Shown here: positions 37,309 to 46,312 of the stretch, piece after piece
Layout: each line of letters begins with the position of its first letter
Numbering within the stretch: position 1 is the first letter of the stretch
NCBI GenBank assembly: GCA_903959175.1
Contig: CAJBVW010000349.1
Coordinates: 1 to 53,825 of the forward strand
Direction: 5' to 3'
DNA: 53,825 nt
DNA from: an uncultured Pseudomonadota bacterium
GTDB taxonomy: Bacteria; Myxococcota_A; UBA796; SXON01
Made by a program: the position numbers and the translations under genes
Notes under the pieces: model-generated
Database searches by the model: none
What the model saw: only the letters and a program-made list of their open reading frames with translations
Told to the model about the DNA's origin: nothing

Positions 37309-39291
37309 CTACAGCGCGCACGCCGGCACGTCCAGCTCCGTCCCCACCGCGAGGTTCGACGCCTGGGCGTACTCGCGGCTCCAGTAGCAGAGTTCGTCGG
37401 CCCAGCGGAGGTAGCCGAATTGATACAGGGACGGGTTCTCGCCGGGGACGGTGAGGCGGCCGTCAACATCGTCGTGGAGGGCGGCGTGGCGGCGCGTCAC
37501 GACGGCGCGGGCGCTCTCGAGCGTGGTCGCGGCGAGGTCGAGGTGGGTGGCGGCGGCCTCGGTGTCCCCCGCGCCGGTGGCGGCTGCGGACGCGTAGAGG
37601 GCGGCGATGTATCGCGCGCGGAGCGTCGTCACCGCGAGGCCGTCGGCGACCTCCACGCTCCACACGTCGGTGCCCGTGGGCGTGGCGATGGCGGCGAAGT
37701 CGGTCGCCATGGCGTCGAGGCCGGCGACCAGCGCGGCGGCGTCCTCTGCGGGGAGCGCGGCCACCTCGTCGAAGTCGGGGCGGTCGGGCTGGGCGAGGAC
37801 GCCGAGGCGGTCACCGAGGTCGATGAAGTCGTCGCGCCCGGCGAGGTAGGCGGCCTTGCGGCCCTCGAGGAGGTGGGTGTGCTCGGCCTCCGCGAGCGCG
37901 ACGGCGACGTCGGCGAGGGTGGGGTCGAGGCTGGCGAACATCTCGGCGTACACGTCGCGCCAGTCGTCGGGCATGCGCCACGACATGCGGAGCGCGGCCC
38001 AGTCGTTCTGCCAGTAGCCCCACTCCCAGCCCGAGGAGAACAGGACGTGGTCCTGCAACGTGGGGAAGGCGGCGAGGTCGGCCCACCGCGACCGCACGTA
38101 GAGCGGCAGGTACGTCGGCACCGAGTTGTCGAAGGCGACCCAGTACGCGGTCTCGGGGAAGTAGCCGACGGGCTCGCCGGCCGCGAGCTTCTCTTCGAGG
38201 AACGCCCGATGTTCGTCGAATGTATCATGCCCGTAGGCGCCGCCGGCGTCCTCGGTGAGGGTGTAATACATCACGGTGTGGACCCAGGGCACGATGCTCG
38301 GGTCCGCGTACTTCACGAGGAAGTAGTACAACAGATCCTCGTCCGCCTTCCAGTCGACGCGCAGGTCCTCCTGGTTGCCGACGTGGATGGTGGCGGTGAC
38401 CTCGATGGTGGGGTCGGCGGTGCGGATCACGTCCCGCGCGAGGTTCGTGGCGGCGATGAACTCGGCGGGCTCGACGCCGGAGAACTCGCCGAAGGAGAGG
38501 TTGAGCACGTCCCAGTCGGTGGCGGCGACGAGGCCGCCCACGCGCTCCTCCATCGTCTCCCGCATGGTCTCGGTGTCGGCCGGCGCGTCCACGAGGTCGA
38601 AGGCCTTCTGGAGGTTGCTGGTACCGAAGAGCTGGATACCGAGGCCGACGGTGAGGCCCTGGGCGTGGGCGTGTTCGACCACGGCGGCGGTGTCGACCTG
38701 CCACTCCGCGAGCCGCGCGGGGGAGTCCGTGATGTCGTCGAGCCCGACCCACTGGAGGTGGTTGGCGCGGTTGCGTACGGCCCAGTCGGTGATGGCGGCG
38801 GCGCGCTCGGGAGACTCGCCGGTCCAGTAGGCGTACAGGCCGTCGATGGGATGCAGCGTGTGGAGGTGCAGGCCGCGGCGCGCGATCTGGGGCGCCTCGA
38901 CCGCGCCGAGGAAGTCGCCGACCGGCGCCCCGATGACCTCCGGCACGAAGGTGTCGGTGGGGTGGAAGAAGCGCCAGCCGAAGGCCTCGAGCAGCGCGCT
39001 CACGCCGTAGCGGACGCCGAGCGGCTCGCCGCCGGTGACGACGTAGACGCCGTCTCCTTCGCGGTCCAGGCGGTAGCACTCGGTGCAGAGCGAAGGGTCG
39101 ACCACGACGGCGACGGGCACGGGCGCGGTCGAGCGGCCGGCCTCGGCGAGCGGATCCCCCTCCTCGACGACGACGATGCGGGCGTCCCCGACGGTGGATA
39201 GGAACGCCGCGAAACCGGCGTCGGCGGGGGCGTAGACGGTGATCTCGCCGATGTCCGGCGCGGTGCAGGCGGCGAGGGTGAGGAGGAGCAT
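37309..39291 (-). CDS. Large lipoprotein, DUF4838/alpha-glucuronidase-like (GH20/GH67-like N-terminus)
   Basis: MLLLTLAACTAPD lipobox; YGVSALLEAFGWRFFHPTDTFVPE; RGLHLHTLHPIDG...NHLQWVGLDD. Confidence 0.6.
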   Translation of the reverse strand: MLLLTLAACTAPDIGEITVYAPADAGFAAFLSTVGDARIVVVEEGDPLAEAGRSTAPVPVAVVVDPSLCTECYRLDREGDGVYVVTGGEPLGVRYGVSALLEAFGWRFFHPTDTFVPEVIGAPVGDFLGAVEAPQIARRGLHLHTLHPIDGLYAYWTGESPERAAAITDWAVRNRANHLQWVGLDDITDSPARLAEWQVDTAAVVEHAHAQGLTVGLGIQLFGTSNLQKAFDLVDAPADTETMRETMEERVGGLVAATDWDVLNLSFGEFSGVEPAEFIAATNLARDVIRTADPTIEVTATIHVGNQEDLRVDWKADEDLLYYFLVKYADPSIVPWVHTVMYYTLTEDAGGAYGHDTFDEHRAFLEEKLAAGEPVGYFPETAYWVAFDNSVPTYLPLYVRSRWADLAAFPTLQDHVLFSSGWEWGYWQNDWAALRMSWRMPDDWRDVYAEMFASLDPTLADVAVALAEAEHTHLLEGRKAAYLAGRDDFIDLGDRLGVLAQPDRPDFDEVAALPAEDAAALVAGLDAMATDFAAIATPTGTDVWSVEVADGLAVTTLRARYIAALYASAAATGAGDTEAAATHLDLAATTLESARAVVTRRHAALHDDVDGRLTVPGENPSLYQFGYLRWADELCYWSREYAQASNLAVGTELDVPACAL

Positions 39292-39298
39292 GGCGGGA

Positions 39299-39304
39299 AC
39301 TCTA
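39299..39304 (-). promoter_or_regulatory. -10-like TAGAGT, 7 nt before start of 39291 (leaderless candidate)
   Basis: TAGAGT-tcccgcc-ATG on the minus strand. Confidence 0.5.
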
Positions 39305-39486
39305 CCCGGATCGATCGTGCGCGGGGGCGCCGTGGCGGCTTCAGCGCGCTGCCCGGATGTCCGATGTCGATCCAGCGACGGATGGGAACTCGGTCAGGAC
39401 CGCGGCCCGCTCGTGGAGTAAACCACGACCGCTCGGGTGTCTCAGAATAAAGGCCGGACGGCGCAACAGGAGGATGGCGGAGAGCG

Positions 39487-42400
39487 ATGCCCGAGACGAC
39501 GACCACAACCACGACCGTCACCTCGACCAGCGGCGCAGCGACTACCGTCACGACCACGACCACGACCACGATCGCGGCGCCCCTCGGGACGGGCCATGCG
39601 CTGGGAGAGGGTCGGAGCGAGCCGGCGCGCCCCGGGACGCCCCCTGCGCTCACGCTGGCCCGTGCCGAGCGCGCTCCGGCCGCGGCCTCCGAGGTGCGGG
39701 CGGTGGGCGCCTCCTTCGGATGCGTCGGGTTGGGCGTATGGACGTACGACCCCGCGCGCGGAGTGGGGACGTGGTCGGAGGAGGTCTCACGCCTCCTCGA
39801 ACACCTGCCCTCGGCCGGGCCCCCGGGCTGGGGCGCCATGCTGGCGCGCCTGCACGCGGAAGACGCGGTGCAGCTCGCGGACGCGGTTGACGCCACCGGC
39901 GGCGGCGCGGGCTTCGGCATGGACCTGCGGGTGGCGACCCAGCAACGCGAGGCCCGGTGGGTGCACGTGTTCGTCCGGGTGGACCGCGACCCCGAGGGTC
40001 GGCTCACGTGGCTCGAGGGGTTCGTGACGGACGTGAGCGCGCGCAAGCGCGTCGAGTTCCAGCAGCGGCGTCTCGCGGAGATCGCGCCGCGCAGCGACAA
40101 CCTCGTCCTGCTCACCGGCGTGGACGGGCGGATCGAGTGGGTCAACCCCGCGTGCGTGAAGCGCACCGAGTACAGCTTCGACGAGCTGTTCGGGCGTCGC
40201 CCCGCCGACCTCCTCCAGGGTCCGGCCAGCGACGCCACGGTGATCGCGGAGATGTCCGCCGCGCTGCGAGCGCGCAGGACCTTCTCAGGGGAGATCGTCA
40301 ACTACTCGAAGTCGGGCAAGCAGTACTGGGTGGCGCTCACGATCCAACCCCTCCTGGGCGAGCTGGGCGAACACACCGGCTTCATGGCGATCCAGTCGGA
40401 CGTCACATCCAGGAAGCTGGCGGAACAGGCGCGGGAGCTGGAGCACGAGGTAGCGGCCACGCTGCTGCAGTCCGCCTCCCTCGCCGAGGCCGCGGACGAC
40501 CTCCTACGCAGCATCACCACCGTCCTCAAGGTGGCCTCCGCCCAGCTGTGGCGGGTGGAGCCCGGAGCGGAGGAGCTCGTGTACGCCGCGGGGTTCGGGG
40601 CGAACCCCCTCGCCAGGCGCTTCGTGGCGGTGACGCGGGAGCTGGGGTTCCGGGCCGGGACGGTGTTCGGCGAGGTGGGCGTGGGCGCGCCAGGCCTCGC
40701 ATGGGGCACCCGACGCTCCCAGGTGGTGCGTGAGTTCTGGGGCACCTCGCGCCGCTCGGACGCGGCGCGCGCGGCGGGGATCGTCACCGTGATCTCCGTG
40801 CCCATCCTCATCCCGGACGGCGTGCTCGGCGTGCTCGAGCTCGGCGGGGCGGCCCTCTATCCGGGGCACGAGGAGCTCCCCGAGCAGCTCGAACAGCTGT
40901 GCCGGCGGTTGGCGGAGTTCGAGCTCCGAAGCCTCGAGCGGCGCCGCTTCGAGACGATCTTCGAACGCTCTCCGGACGGCGTGCTCCTCGTCAGCCCCTC
41001 CGGTACCGTCATGCACGCGAACGCGGAGGCGCTCCGGCTTTTCCAGCGCGGCATCGGGGGCCGGATCAGCGACTGGATGGAGGGGACCGCCAGGATGGTG
41101 GAGGAGGCCCTGAGCCCCGACTCGCCGGAAGCACGTCTCCCGGCGCGCCCGGTTCGCGGGGTGCGGGCGGACGGCAAGGAGCTTCACCTGGAGGTCAGCC
41201 TGGCGCCGATCGTCGCCCTCGCGCCAGGCTCGAGCGGGCCGGCGGCGCGGCAGGTGCTCGTCACCGTGCGCGACATGACCGAGCAGCTGCAGATCAAGAC
41301 GGATCTCGCCCGGGAACGCGAGAGCCGCCGCATCCTGGAGGTGCAGAAGCACACGATCGAGCGGCTCGTGCGCTTCTCGCCGATCCCGCTCCTGCTCGTC
41401 TCGATGGAGGGAAGGATCGAGCTCGTGAACACCGCGGCGACGGCGCTGCTCGGACGCCCCGTGGAGGCTCTCCTCGGCGCGCCCATGTCCCTCCTGCTGC
41501 CGAGCTGGAACCAGCTGGTGAAGGAGGAGATGACGGAGCAGCCGCGCGAGGTCATGCTGCTCTCGCCCGAGGGGCACCTGATCCCGGCCGATCTCCGCAC
41601 GAGCGCGTTCGACGACGGCGCGACGCAGAGCGTGTTGGTCGCGCTGGTCGATCAGCGCGAGCACAAGCGCATCGAGGGCGCGATCCTCGAGGCCCTCGAC
41701 GCCGCCGAAGCGGCCACGCTCGCGAAGAGCAGGTTCCTCGCCAACATGAGCCACGAGCTCCGCACGCCGCTCAACGTGATCCTCGGGATGAGCCGGATCG
41801 CCCTCCAGCGGCCGGCGGGCGAGGAGTCCCACCGGTGCCTCGCGAAGGTGAACGACGAAGCGCAGCACCTGCTGCGGATCGTCTCCGACATCCTCGACCT
41901 CTCGAAGGTCGAGTCGGGCGAGCTGCGGCTCGAGGCTTCACCGTTCGAGCTCGAGGCCACGTTGGGCGAGGTGGTCGACCGCTTCGGAATCAACGCGCAG
42001 GAGCGCGGAATCGACCTGCTGTTCGAAGAGGACGGCTCCCTCCCCGCGCGTGTGATCGGCGATCCCCTGCGATTCAGCCAGATCGTGGGCAATCTGATCG
42101 GCAACGCGCTGAAGTTCACCGAGCGCGGTGAGGTGCTCGTGAGCGTCCACGCACGCCGGGACGGCGGCGTCGCGCGGGTCGTGTGCGCGGTGCGCGACAC
42201 GGGGATCGGGATGAGCCCGGAGACGGTGCGGGAGATCTTCAAGGCCTTCACGCAAGCGGACACGTCGACCACCCGGAAATACGGCGGCACCGGGCTCGGG
42301 CTCTCGATCTGCAAAAAGCTGTGCGAGCAGATGGGTGGCGAGATCGACGTGGAGAGCGGGCTCGGTCGCGGGACCACGGTGCGGCTGGAGATCCCCTTCC

Positions 42401-43293
42401 CGATCGACCTCGAAGCGACCCCCGAGGTGCTCGACGCGCGGCTGGCGAGGCTGCCGGTGCTCGTGGTGAGCAGCCAACCGACCAACCGACGCATCGCCAG
42501 CGCGCTGCTCCGGCGGCTCGGGCTCCGCGCGCAGACCGCGGGCACCGCCGAGACCGCGCTCGCCGCGCTCCGCACCGCGCGGCAGGGTGTGACGCCCATC
42601 GAGTTGATGGTATGCGACGCCCGCCTCTCCCTCGGGGACGCCCGCGCCTTCCTCCGGCAGATCCCCGTGTCGGATCGGCCGCGCGGTGTGGTCATCGTGA
42701 CGGCTGAGGCGGAGTCGTTCGAGCCGGATCCGTCGGCCGAACCTGGAATGGGCGTGGTCCGTGTGCGCGGGCCGGTCCGTGCGGGCCCGCTCATCACGGC
42801 GCTCGCCGGGCTCATCGACGGCGCCGTCGAGACGCCCAGAGTGCGCCGCGTGGGGCCCCGGAGCGCGCTCGCCGGCGCGCGGGTGTTGGTCGTGGACGAT
42901 CACCCGTTGAACGTGGAGATCGTGGCCTCCATCCTCTCGGAGCAGGGCGCGACCGTCACCACGGCAGCGAACGGGGCGGAGGCCCTGGACCAAGTCGCCA
43001 ACGCGCCCCTCGGGGACGATGGCCGCCCCTTCCTCCTCGTGCTCATGGACATCCAGATGCCCAAGATGGACGGCTTGACGGCCGCGCGCGCGATCCGGGC
43101 GCTGTCCGAACCCGACCGCGCAGGCGTCCCCATCGTGGCGATGACCGCCAACGCGATGCCGGACGACGTAACGAAGAGCCTCCATGCGGGGATGAACGGA
43201 CACCTGACCAAGCCCATCGACTTCGACATGCTCCGGCGGACGGTCCTCCAGTGGTGCGCACCCGAGGGCCAGGAGGTCACGCTTTCGAACTGA
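39487..43293 (+). CDS. PAS/GAF hybrid sensor histidine kinase with pseudo-REC and REC domains; Thr-rich N-terminus
   Basis: ANMSHELRTPLNVILGMSR; GTGLGLSICKKL; degenerate receiver LVVSSQPTN...; canonical receiver VLVVDDHPLN...LLVLMDIQMPKMDGL...TKPID. Confidence 0.9.
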   Translation: MPETTTTTTTVTSTSGAATTVTTTTTTTIAAPLGTGHALGEGRSEPARPGTPPALTLARAERAPAAASEVRAVGASFGCVGLGVWTYDPARGVGTWSEEVSRLLEHLPSAGPPGWGAMLARLHAEDAVQLADAVDATGGGAGFGMDLRVATQQREARWVHVFVRVDRDPEGRLTWLEGFVTDVSARKRVEFQQRRLAEIAPRSDNLVLLTGVDGRIEWVNPACVKRTEYSFDELFGRRPADLLQGPASDATVIAEMSAALRARRTFSGEIVNYSKSGKQYWVALTIQPLLGELGEHTGFMAIQSDVTSRKLAEQARELEHEVAATLLQSASLAEAADDLLRSITTVLKVASAQLWRVEPGAEELVYAAGFGANPLARRFVAVTRELGFRAGTVFGEVGVGAPGLAWGTRRSQVVREFWGTSRRSDAARAAGIVTVISVPILIPDGVLGVLELGGAALYPGHEELPEQLEQLCRRLAEFELRSLERRRFETIFERSPDGVLLVSPSGTVMHANAEALRLFQRGIGGRISDWMEGTARMVEEALSPDSPEARLPARPVRGVRADGKELHLEVSLAPIVALAPGSSGPAARQVLVTVRDMTEQLQIKTDLARERESRRILEVQKHTIERLVRFSPIPLLLVSMEGRIELVNTAATALLGRPVEALLGAPMSLLLPSWNQLVKEEMTEQPREVMLLSPEGHLIPADLRTSAFDDGATQSVLVALVDQREHKRIEGAILEALDAAEAATLAKSRFLANMSHELRTPLNVILGMSRIALQRPAGEESHRCLAKVNDEAQHLLRIVSDILDLSKVESGELRLEASPFELEATLGEVVDRFGINAQERGIDLLFEEDGSLPARVIGDPLRFSQIVGNLIGNALKFTERGEVLVSVHARRDGGVARVVCAVRDTGIGMSPETVREIFKAFTQADTSTTRKYGGTGLGLSICKKLCEQMGGEIDVESGLGRGTTVRLEIPFPIDLEATPEVLDARLARLPVLVVSSQPTNRRIASALLRRLGLRAQTAGTAETALAALRTARQGVTPIELMVCDARLSLGDARAFLRQIPVSDRPRGVVIVTAEAESFEPDPSAEPGMGVVRVRGPVRAGPLITALAGLIDGAVETPRVRRVGPRSALAGARVLVVDDHPLNVEIVASILSEQGATVTTAANGAEALDQVANAPLGDDGRPFLLVLMDIQMPKMDGLTAARAIRALSEPDRAGVPIVAMTANAMPDDVTKSLHAGMNGHLTKPIDFDMLRRTVLQWCAPEGQEVTLSN

Positions 43294-43429
43294 ATCGGGG
43301 GGGGGCGGCTCACGCATCTCGCGGCAACGTGCGCCCGCGGCTGGCTCGGGCCCGTCGCCGTATGGGTTACTACCGATCAGCGCCACGGTGTACCCCCGGG
43401 GCCGCTCAACCCCTCTCCGCGAGCGAGCC

Positions 43430-44107
43430 ATGGCCTCGAGCATCCCCCTCACGTTTCCCTGCGACACCGGCTCCGGCGTCGGCCTCCTCCTCCGCTCCGA
43501 CCCGCCCGCCCGGCGCGCCGTCGTCGTCGTGCAGGAGTGGTGGGGTCTAGTTCCGCACATCGAGGACGTGGCGGGACGCTTCGCCGCCGAGGGGTACACG
43601 GTCCTCGTGCCCGACCTCTACCGGGGCGCCTCGACGGTGGACGCCGAGGAGGCCTCCCACCTGATGAACGGGCTCGACTTCCGCCGCGCCGCGGGGGAGA
43701 TCGCGGCCGCGGTCGCCTACCTTCGCGACCACGAGGGGTGCACCGACATCGGCATCGTCGGCTTCTGCATGGGAGGAGCGCTCGCGGTTATCGCGGCCTC
43801 CGTGGCCCGGATCGACGCGTTCGTCTCCTTCTACGGCTTCCCCCCCGCGGGCGCGGCGGACCTCTCGCAGATCACCGCGCCCGGCCTGTTCTTCTTCGGG
43901 GACGCGGAGGACGTCTTCTCGGTGGAGGGTGCGCAGGACTTCGTGGCGGCCCAGAGCGCGCGCGGCGTCGCCACCGATCTGTTGGTCTACCCCGACGCCG
44001 GCCACGCGTTCTTCAACGACACACGCTCGGGTGTCTACGTCCCGGCCGCCGCCGCGGACGCGTGGCGACGCACCCTGACCCACCTCGCGGCGCACCTTCC
44101 GGGGTAG
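43430..44107 (+). CDS. Dienelactone hydrolase family protein
   Basis: VVVVQEWWGLVPHIEDVAGRFAAEGYTVLVPDLYRG; GFCMGGALA; YPDAGHAFFND. Confidence 0.92.
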   Translation: MASSIPLTFPCDTGSGVGLLLRSDPPARRAVVVVQEWWGLVPHIEDVAGRFAAEGYTVLVPDLYRGASTVDAEEASHLMNGLDFRRAAGEIAAAVAYLRDHEGCTDIGIVGFCMGGALAVIAASVARIDAFVSFYGFPPAGAADLSQITAPGLFFFGDAEDVFSVEGAQDFVAAQSARGVATDLLVYPDAGHAFFNDTRSGVYVPAAAADAWRRTLTHLAAHLPG

Positions 44108-44174
44108 GGCCTCTCGGATACCCGAGCGCGCGGAGCCCCCAACCCGGCGCGCTCCATCCGGCCCAGGAGCCCCC

Positions 44175-44303
44175 GTGATCACCGTCGAGCGCAACGCGCC
44201 CATGCGCGCGGTGGTGGAGGGCGCGGGGATGGAGGGCGCGGGGATGGAGGGCGCGGGGATGGAGATCTACACGCCATACCGGGTGTACGACCGGCCGGTG
44301 TGA
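44175..44303 (+). CDS. Small ORF (42 aa) with (EGAGM)3 repeat
   Basis: GTG start preceded by AGGAG at 6-nt spacing: MITVERNAPMRAVVEGAGMEGAGMEGAGMEIYTPYRVYDRPV*; below the ORF-track length cutoff. Confidence 0.45.
   Translation: MITVERNAPMRAVVEGAGMEGAGMEGAGMEIYTPYRVYDRPV
44217..44261. repeat. Perfect 15-bp tandem repeat x3 (GAGGGCGCGGGGATG)
   Basis: Read directly. Confidence 0.97.
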
Positions 44304-44306
44304 GCC

Positions 44307-45143
44307 TCAGGGCCGCTCGGCGGCTTCGGCCACGCGCGCGAGCAACACATCCTCCTGCGCGGGATCATGCCGGGTCCACGGGAGCACGAACTCCGGCGCG
44401 ACGGCGCGGTCGAACCAGAAGGCGGGGGCCGCCGGCCGGGTGGCCGCGAGCCACACGATGGTGTCGGCGCCCTCCTCCGGCGTGCGCAGGATGCTCCGCG
44501 TGAGGCGGTGGAAGGTGGGGAGGCTGGTCTCGACGCCGGGCGAGTCGGCCCAGCCGGGGTGCATCGCGTGGTGGCCGAGGCGGCGCGCGATAACGACCTG
44601 GGCGCGCTTGCAGCGTGCATAGGCGGTCACGCCGTCGAAGGCGCCGGGGGGCTCGAACATGCCGGCGACGTCGAGCTTCTGGGTGTACATGCCGCCGCTC
44701 GCGACCCAGATGGTGGTGGCGGGGCGCAGGCGTGTCCCGAGGAGCCACGGGCCGACCACATGCGTGGCCACGGTGCGCTCCAGCCCGCCCACGTCCTCGC
44801 GGGTGTTGGCGAGCATGCCGGCGTTGTGGACGAGCACGTCCGGCGTGGGGATGTCGAGCGCGCGCACCGACGCACGGTCTGATACATCGAGCCGCGCGAC
44901 GGATGTATCACCGGTGACACTCGAACGAGCGACCTCGGCTTTCCCGATGTCTCGGCACAACATCCACACCTTCGCGCCACGCGCCGCGAGCGCCCGGGTC
45001 GCCGCGAGGCCGAGCCCGGAGTTCGCGCCGGTGATGGCGACGGTGAGGCCGCGGAGGTCCCGGTCGAGGTCCCGGGGATCGAAGGCGCGCGCGTGCTTGC
45101 GGTAGCCGGGCGCGCCGAAGCCGAAGGGGTCGAGAGGGTGCAT
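44307..45143 (-). CDS. Short-chain dehydrogenase/reductase
   Basis: VAITGANSGLGLAATRALAARGAKVWMLCRD; LVHNAGML; YARCKRA. Confidence 0.85.
   Translation of the reverse strand: MHPLDPFGFGAPGYRKHARAFDPRDLDRDLRGLTVAITGANSGLGLAATRALAARGAKVWMLCRDIGKAEVARSSVTGDTSVARLDVSDRASVRALDIPTPDVLVHNAGMLANTREDVGGLERTVATHVVGPWLLGTRLRPATTIWVASGGMYTQKLDVAGMFEPPGAFDGVTAYARCKRAQVVIARRLGHHAMHPGWADSPGVETSLPTFHRLTRSILRTPEEGADTIVWLAATRPAAPAFWFDRAVAPEFVLPWTRHDPAQEDVLLARVAEAAERP
44880..44910. repeat. Perfect 9-bp inverted repeat TGATACATC-N13-GATGTATCA inside the SDR gene
   Basis: Read directly; AT-rich arms in a very GC-rich gene. Confidence 0.9.
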
Positions 45144-45202
45144 CACGGGGCGACGCCGACGAGCACGCACGCGAGGCGGAGGAGGAGCACCATCCCCCTC
45201 GA

Positions 45203-46264
45203 CTAACCCGCCACGAGTACGCCCCAGTCGACCAGCTTCTGCATCGTCCCCGCCTCCAGCGGCACGCCGGCGGCCGTGATCTCCGCGCGCACGAGCTCGG
45301 TGGGCCGCCCGTCGAACCGCGCGAGGTGCGGCAGGAGCGCGCTCGGCACGAGCAGCGGATCGTACGTGCGGTGGCTCACGATCGCGGCGGTCTCCCGCCC
45401 GATGTCGACGCTCCCAAGCGGCACGAGCCGAAGCCGCTCGGGCGTGCGCGCCCACACGAGGCGCTCGAAGGCCTCGCGGACGAGCCGCCCGTGCGCCTCC
45501 ACCTCCGGGCCGCCGATGGCGCGGATCTCGTCCCACCCGAGCCGCTCCACGCGCGCCGCCGTCGCGATGTAGAGCTCGCGCTCCCGGTCGTACCACTCGC
45601 CCCAGGTGGCGCGCTGGGCCGCGGGGGAGGCGCGCCCGTCGAGCGCGGGGCCGTCGGCCGCGGCGGGGCCGTCCACCAGGCGGCGGAGGGCCGCGCCGTC
45701 GACGCCCAGGGCGAGCACCGCGTCGTAGGAGAGCGCGCGCTCGATCACGTGGAGGAAGCCACCCAGAGCCTCCCAGAAGTCGAAGCCCACGGCGCCGCGC
45801 TCGTGGCGGCAGTACCACGTCGCGCATACGCCCTCGCGGTGCTTCCAGATGCCGCAGCGGCCGTCGGCGAGGAAGTGGGGGCAGCGCAGCAGGCGCGTGC
45901 GGCCGAAGGTCTGGTCGCCGCGGACGACGCCGTGGCGGTACACGAGGTCCCACGCGGGGGGCCGCGCGAGGCCGAGCGGGGTGACGCCGATGCCGGCGAG
46001 CATGCGGCCCTCGAGGGTGACGCGGCCCTGGGCGGCGGTGGGGTCCTCGTCCAGGAGCACGGCGCCGACGAGGAAGTTGGGGAGGCGCGGCACGAAGGTG
46101 CAGCACTTCGTGGTGGGGTCGAAGTGGGTGCGCCCCATCGGCTCGTCCGGCGGCGGGACCATGGCGCAGGATCCGCAGGTGGCGCGGGTCTCCGGGGGGA
46201 TGGGGCCGCCGAGGTGGGCGAGCATCCAGCGGGCGTAGAGCGGCGGGAGGGCGGGTTCCGACAT
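45203..46264 (-). CDS. Cys-rich YkgJ-like metal-chelating protein
   Basis: CGSCAM...KCCTFVPRLPNFLVG...CPHFLADGRCGIWKHREGVCATWYCRHERG. Confidence 0.6.
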   Translation of the reverse strand: MSEPALPPLYARWMLAHLGGPIPPETRATCGSCAMVPPPDEPMGRTHFDPTTKCCTFVPRLPNFLVGAVLLDEDPTAAQGRVTLEGRMLAGIGVTPLGLARPPAWDLVYRHGVVRGDQTFGRTRLLRCPHFLADGRCGIWKHREGVCATWYCRHERGAVGFDFWEALGGFLHVIERALSYDAVLALGVDGAALRRLVDGPAAADGPALDGRASPAAQRATWGEWYDRERELYIATAARVERLGWDEIRAIGGPEVEAHGRLVREAFERLVWARTPERLRLVPLGSVDIGRETAAIVSHRTYDPLLVPSALLPHLARFDGRPTELVRAEITAAGVPLEAGTMQKLVDWGVLVAG

Positions 46265-46271
46265 GGCCGCA

Positions 46272-46277
46272 ACGCTA
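46272..46277 (-). promoter_or_regulatory. -10-like TAGCGT, 7 nt before start of 46264 (leaderless candidate)
   Basis: TAGCGT-tgcggcc-ATG on the minus strand. Confidence 0.45.
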
Positions 46278-46312
46278 GTCACCCGCGGCCGCGAAGCTTG
46301 GCTTTCAGCGGT

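Noticed and set aside
39357-39890. His/Asp-repeat ORF (DARDDDHNHDRHLDQRRSDYRHDHDHDHD) as a metal-binding protein
   Set aside because: Best explained as the alternate frame of the hexanucleotide repeat at the kinase start; its ATG abuts AGGAGG with no spacer.
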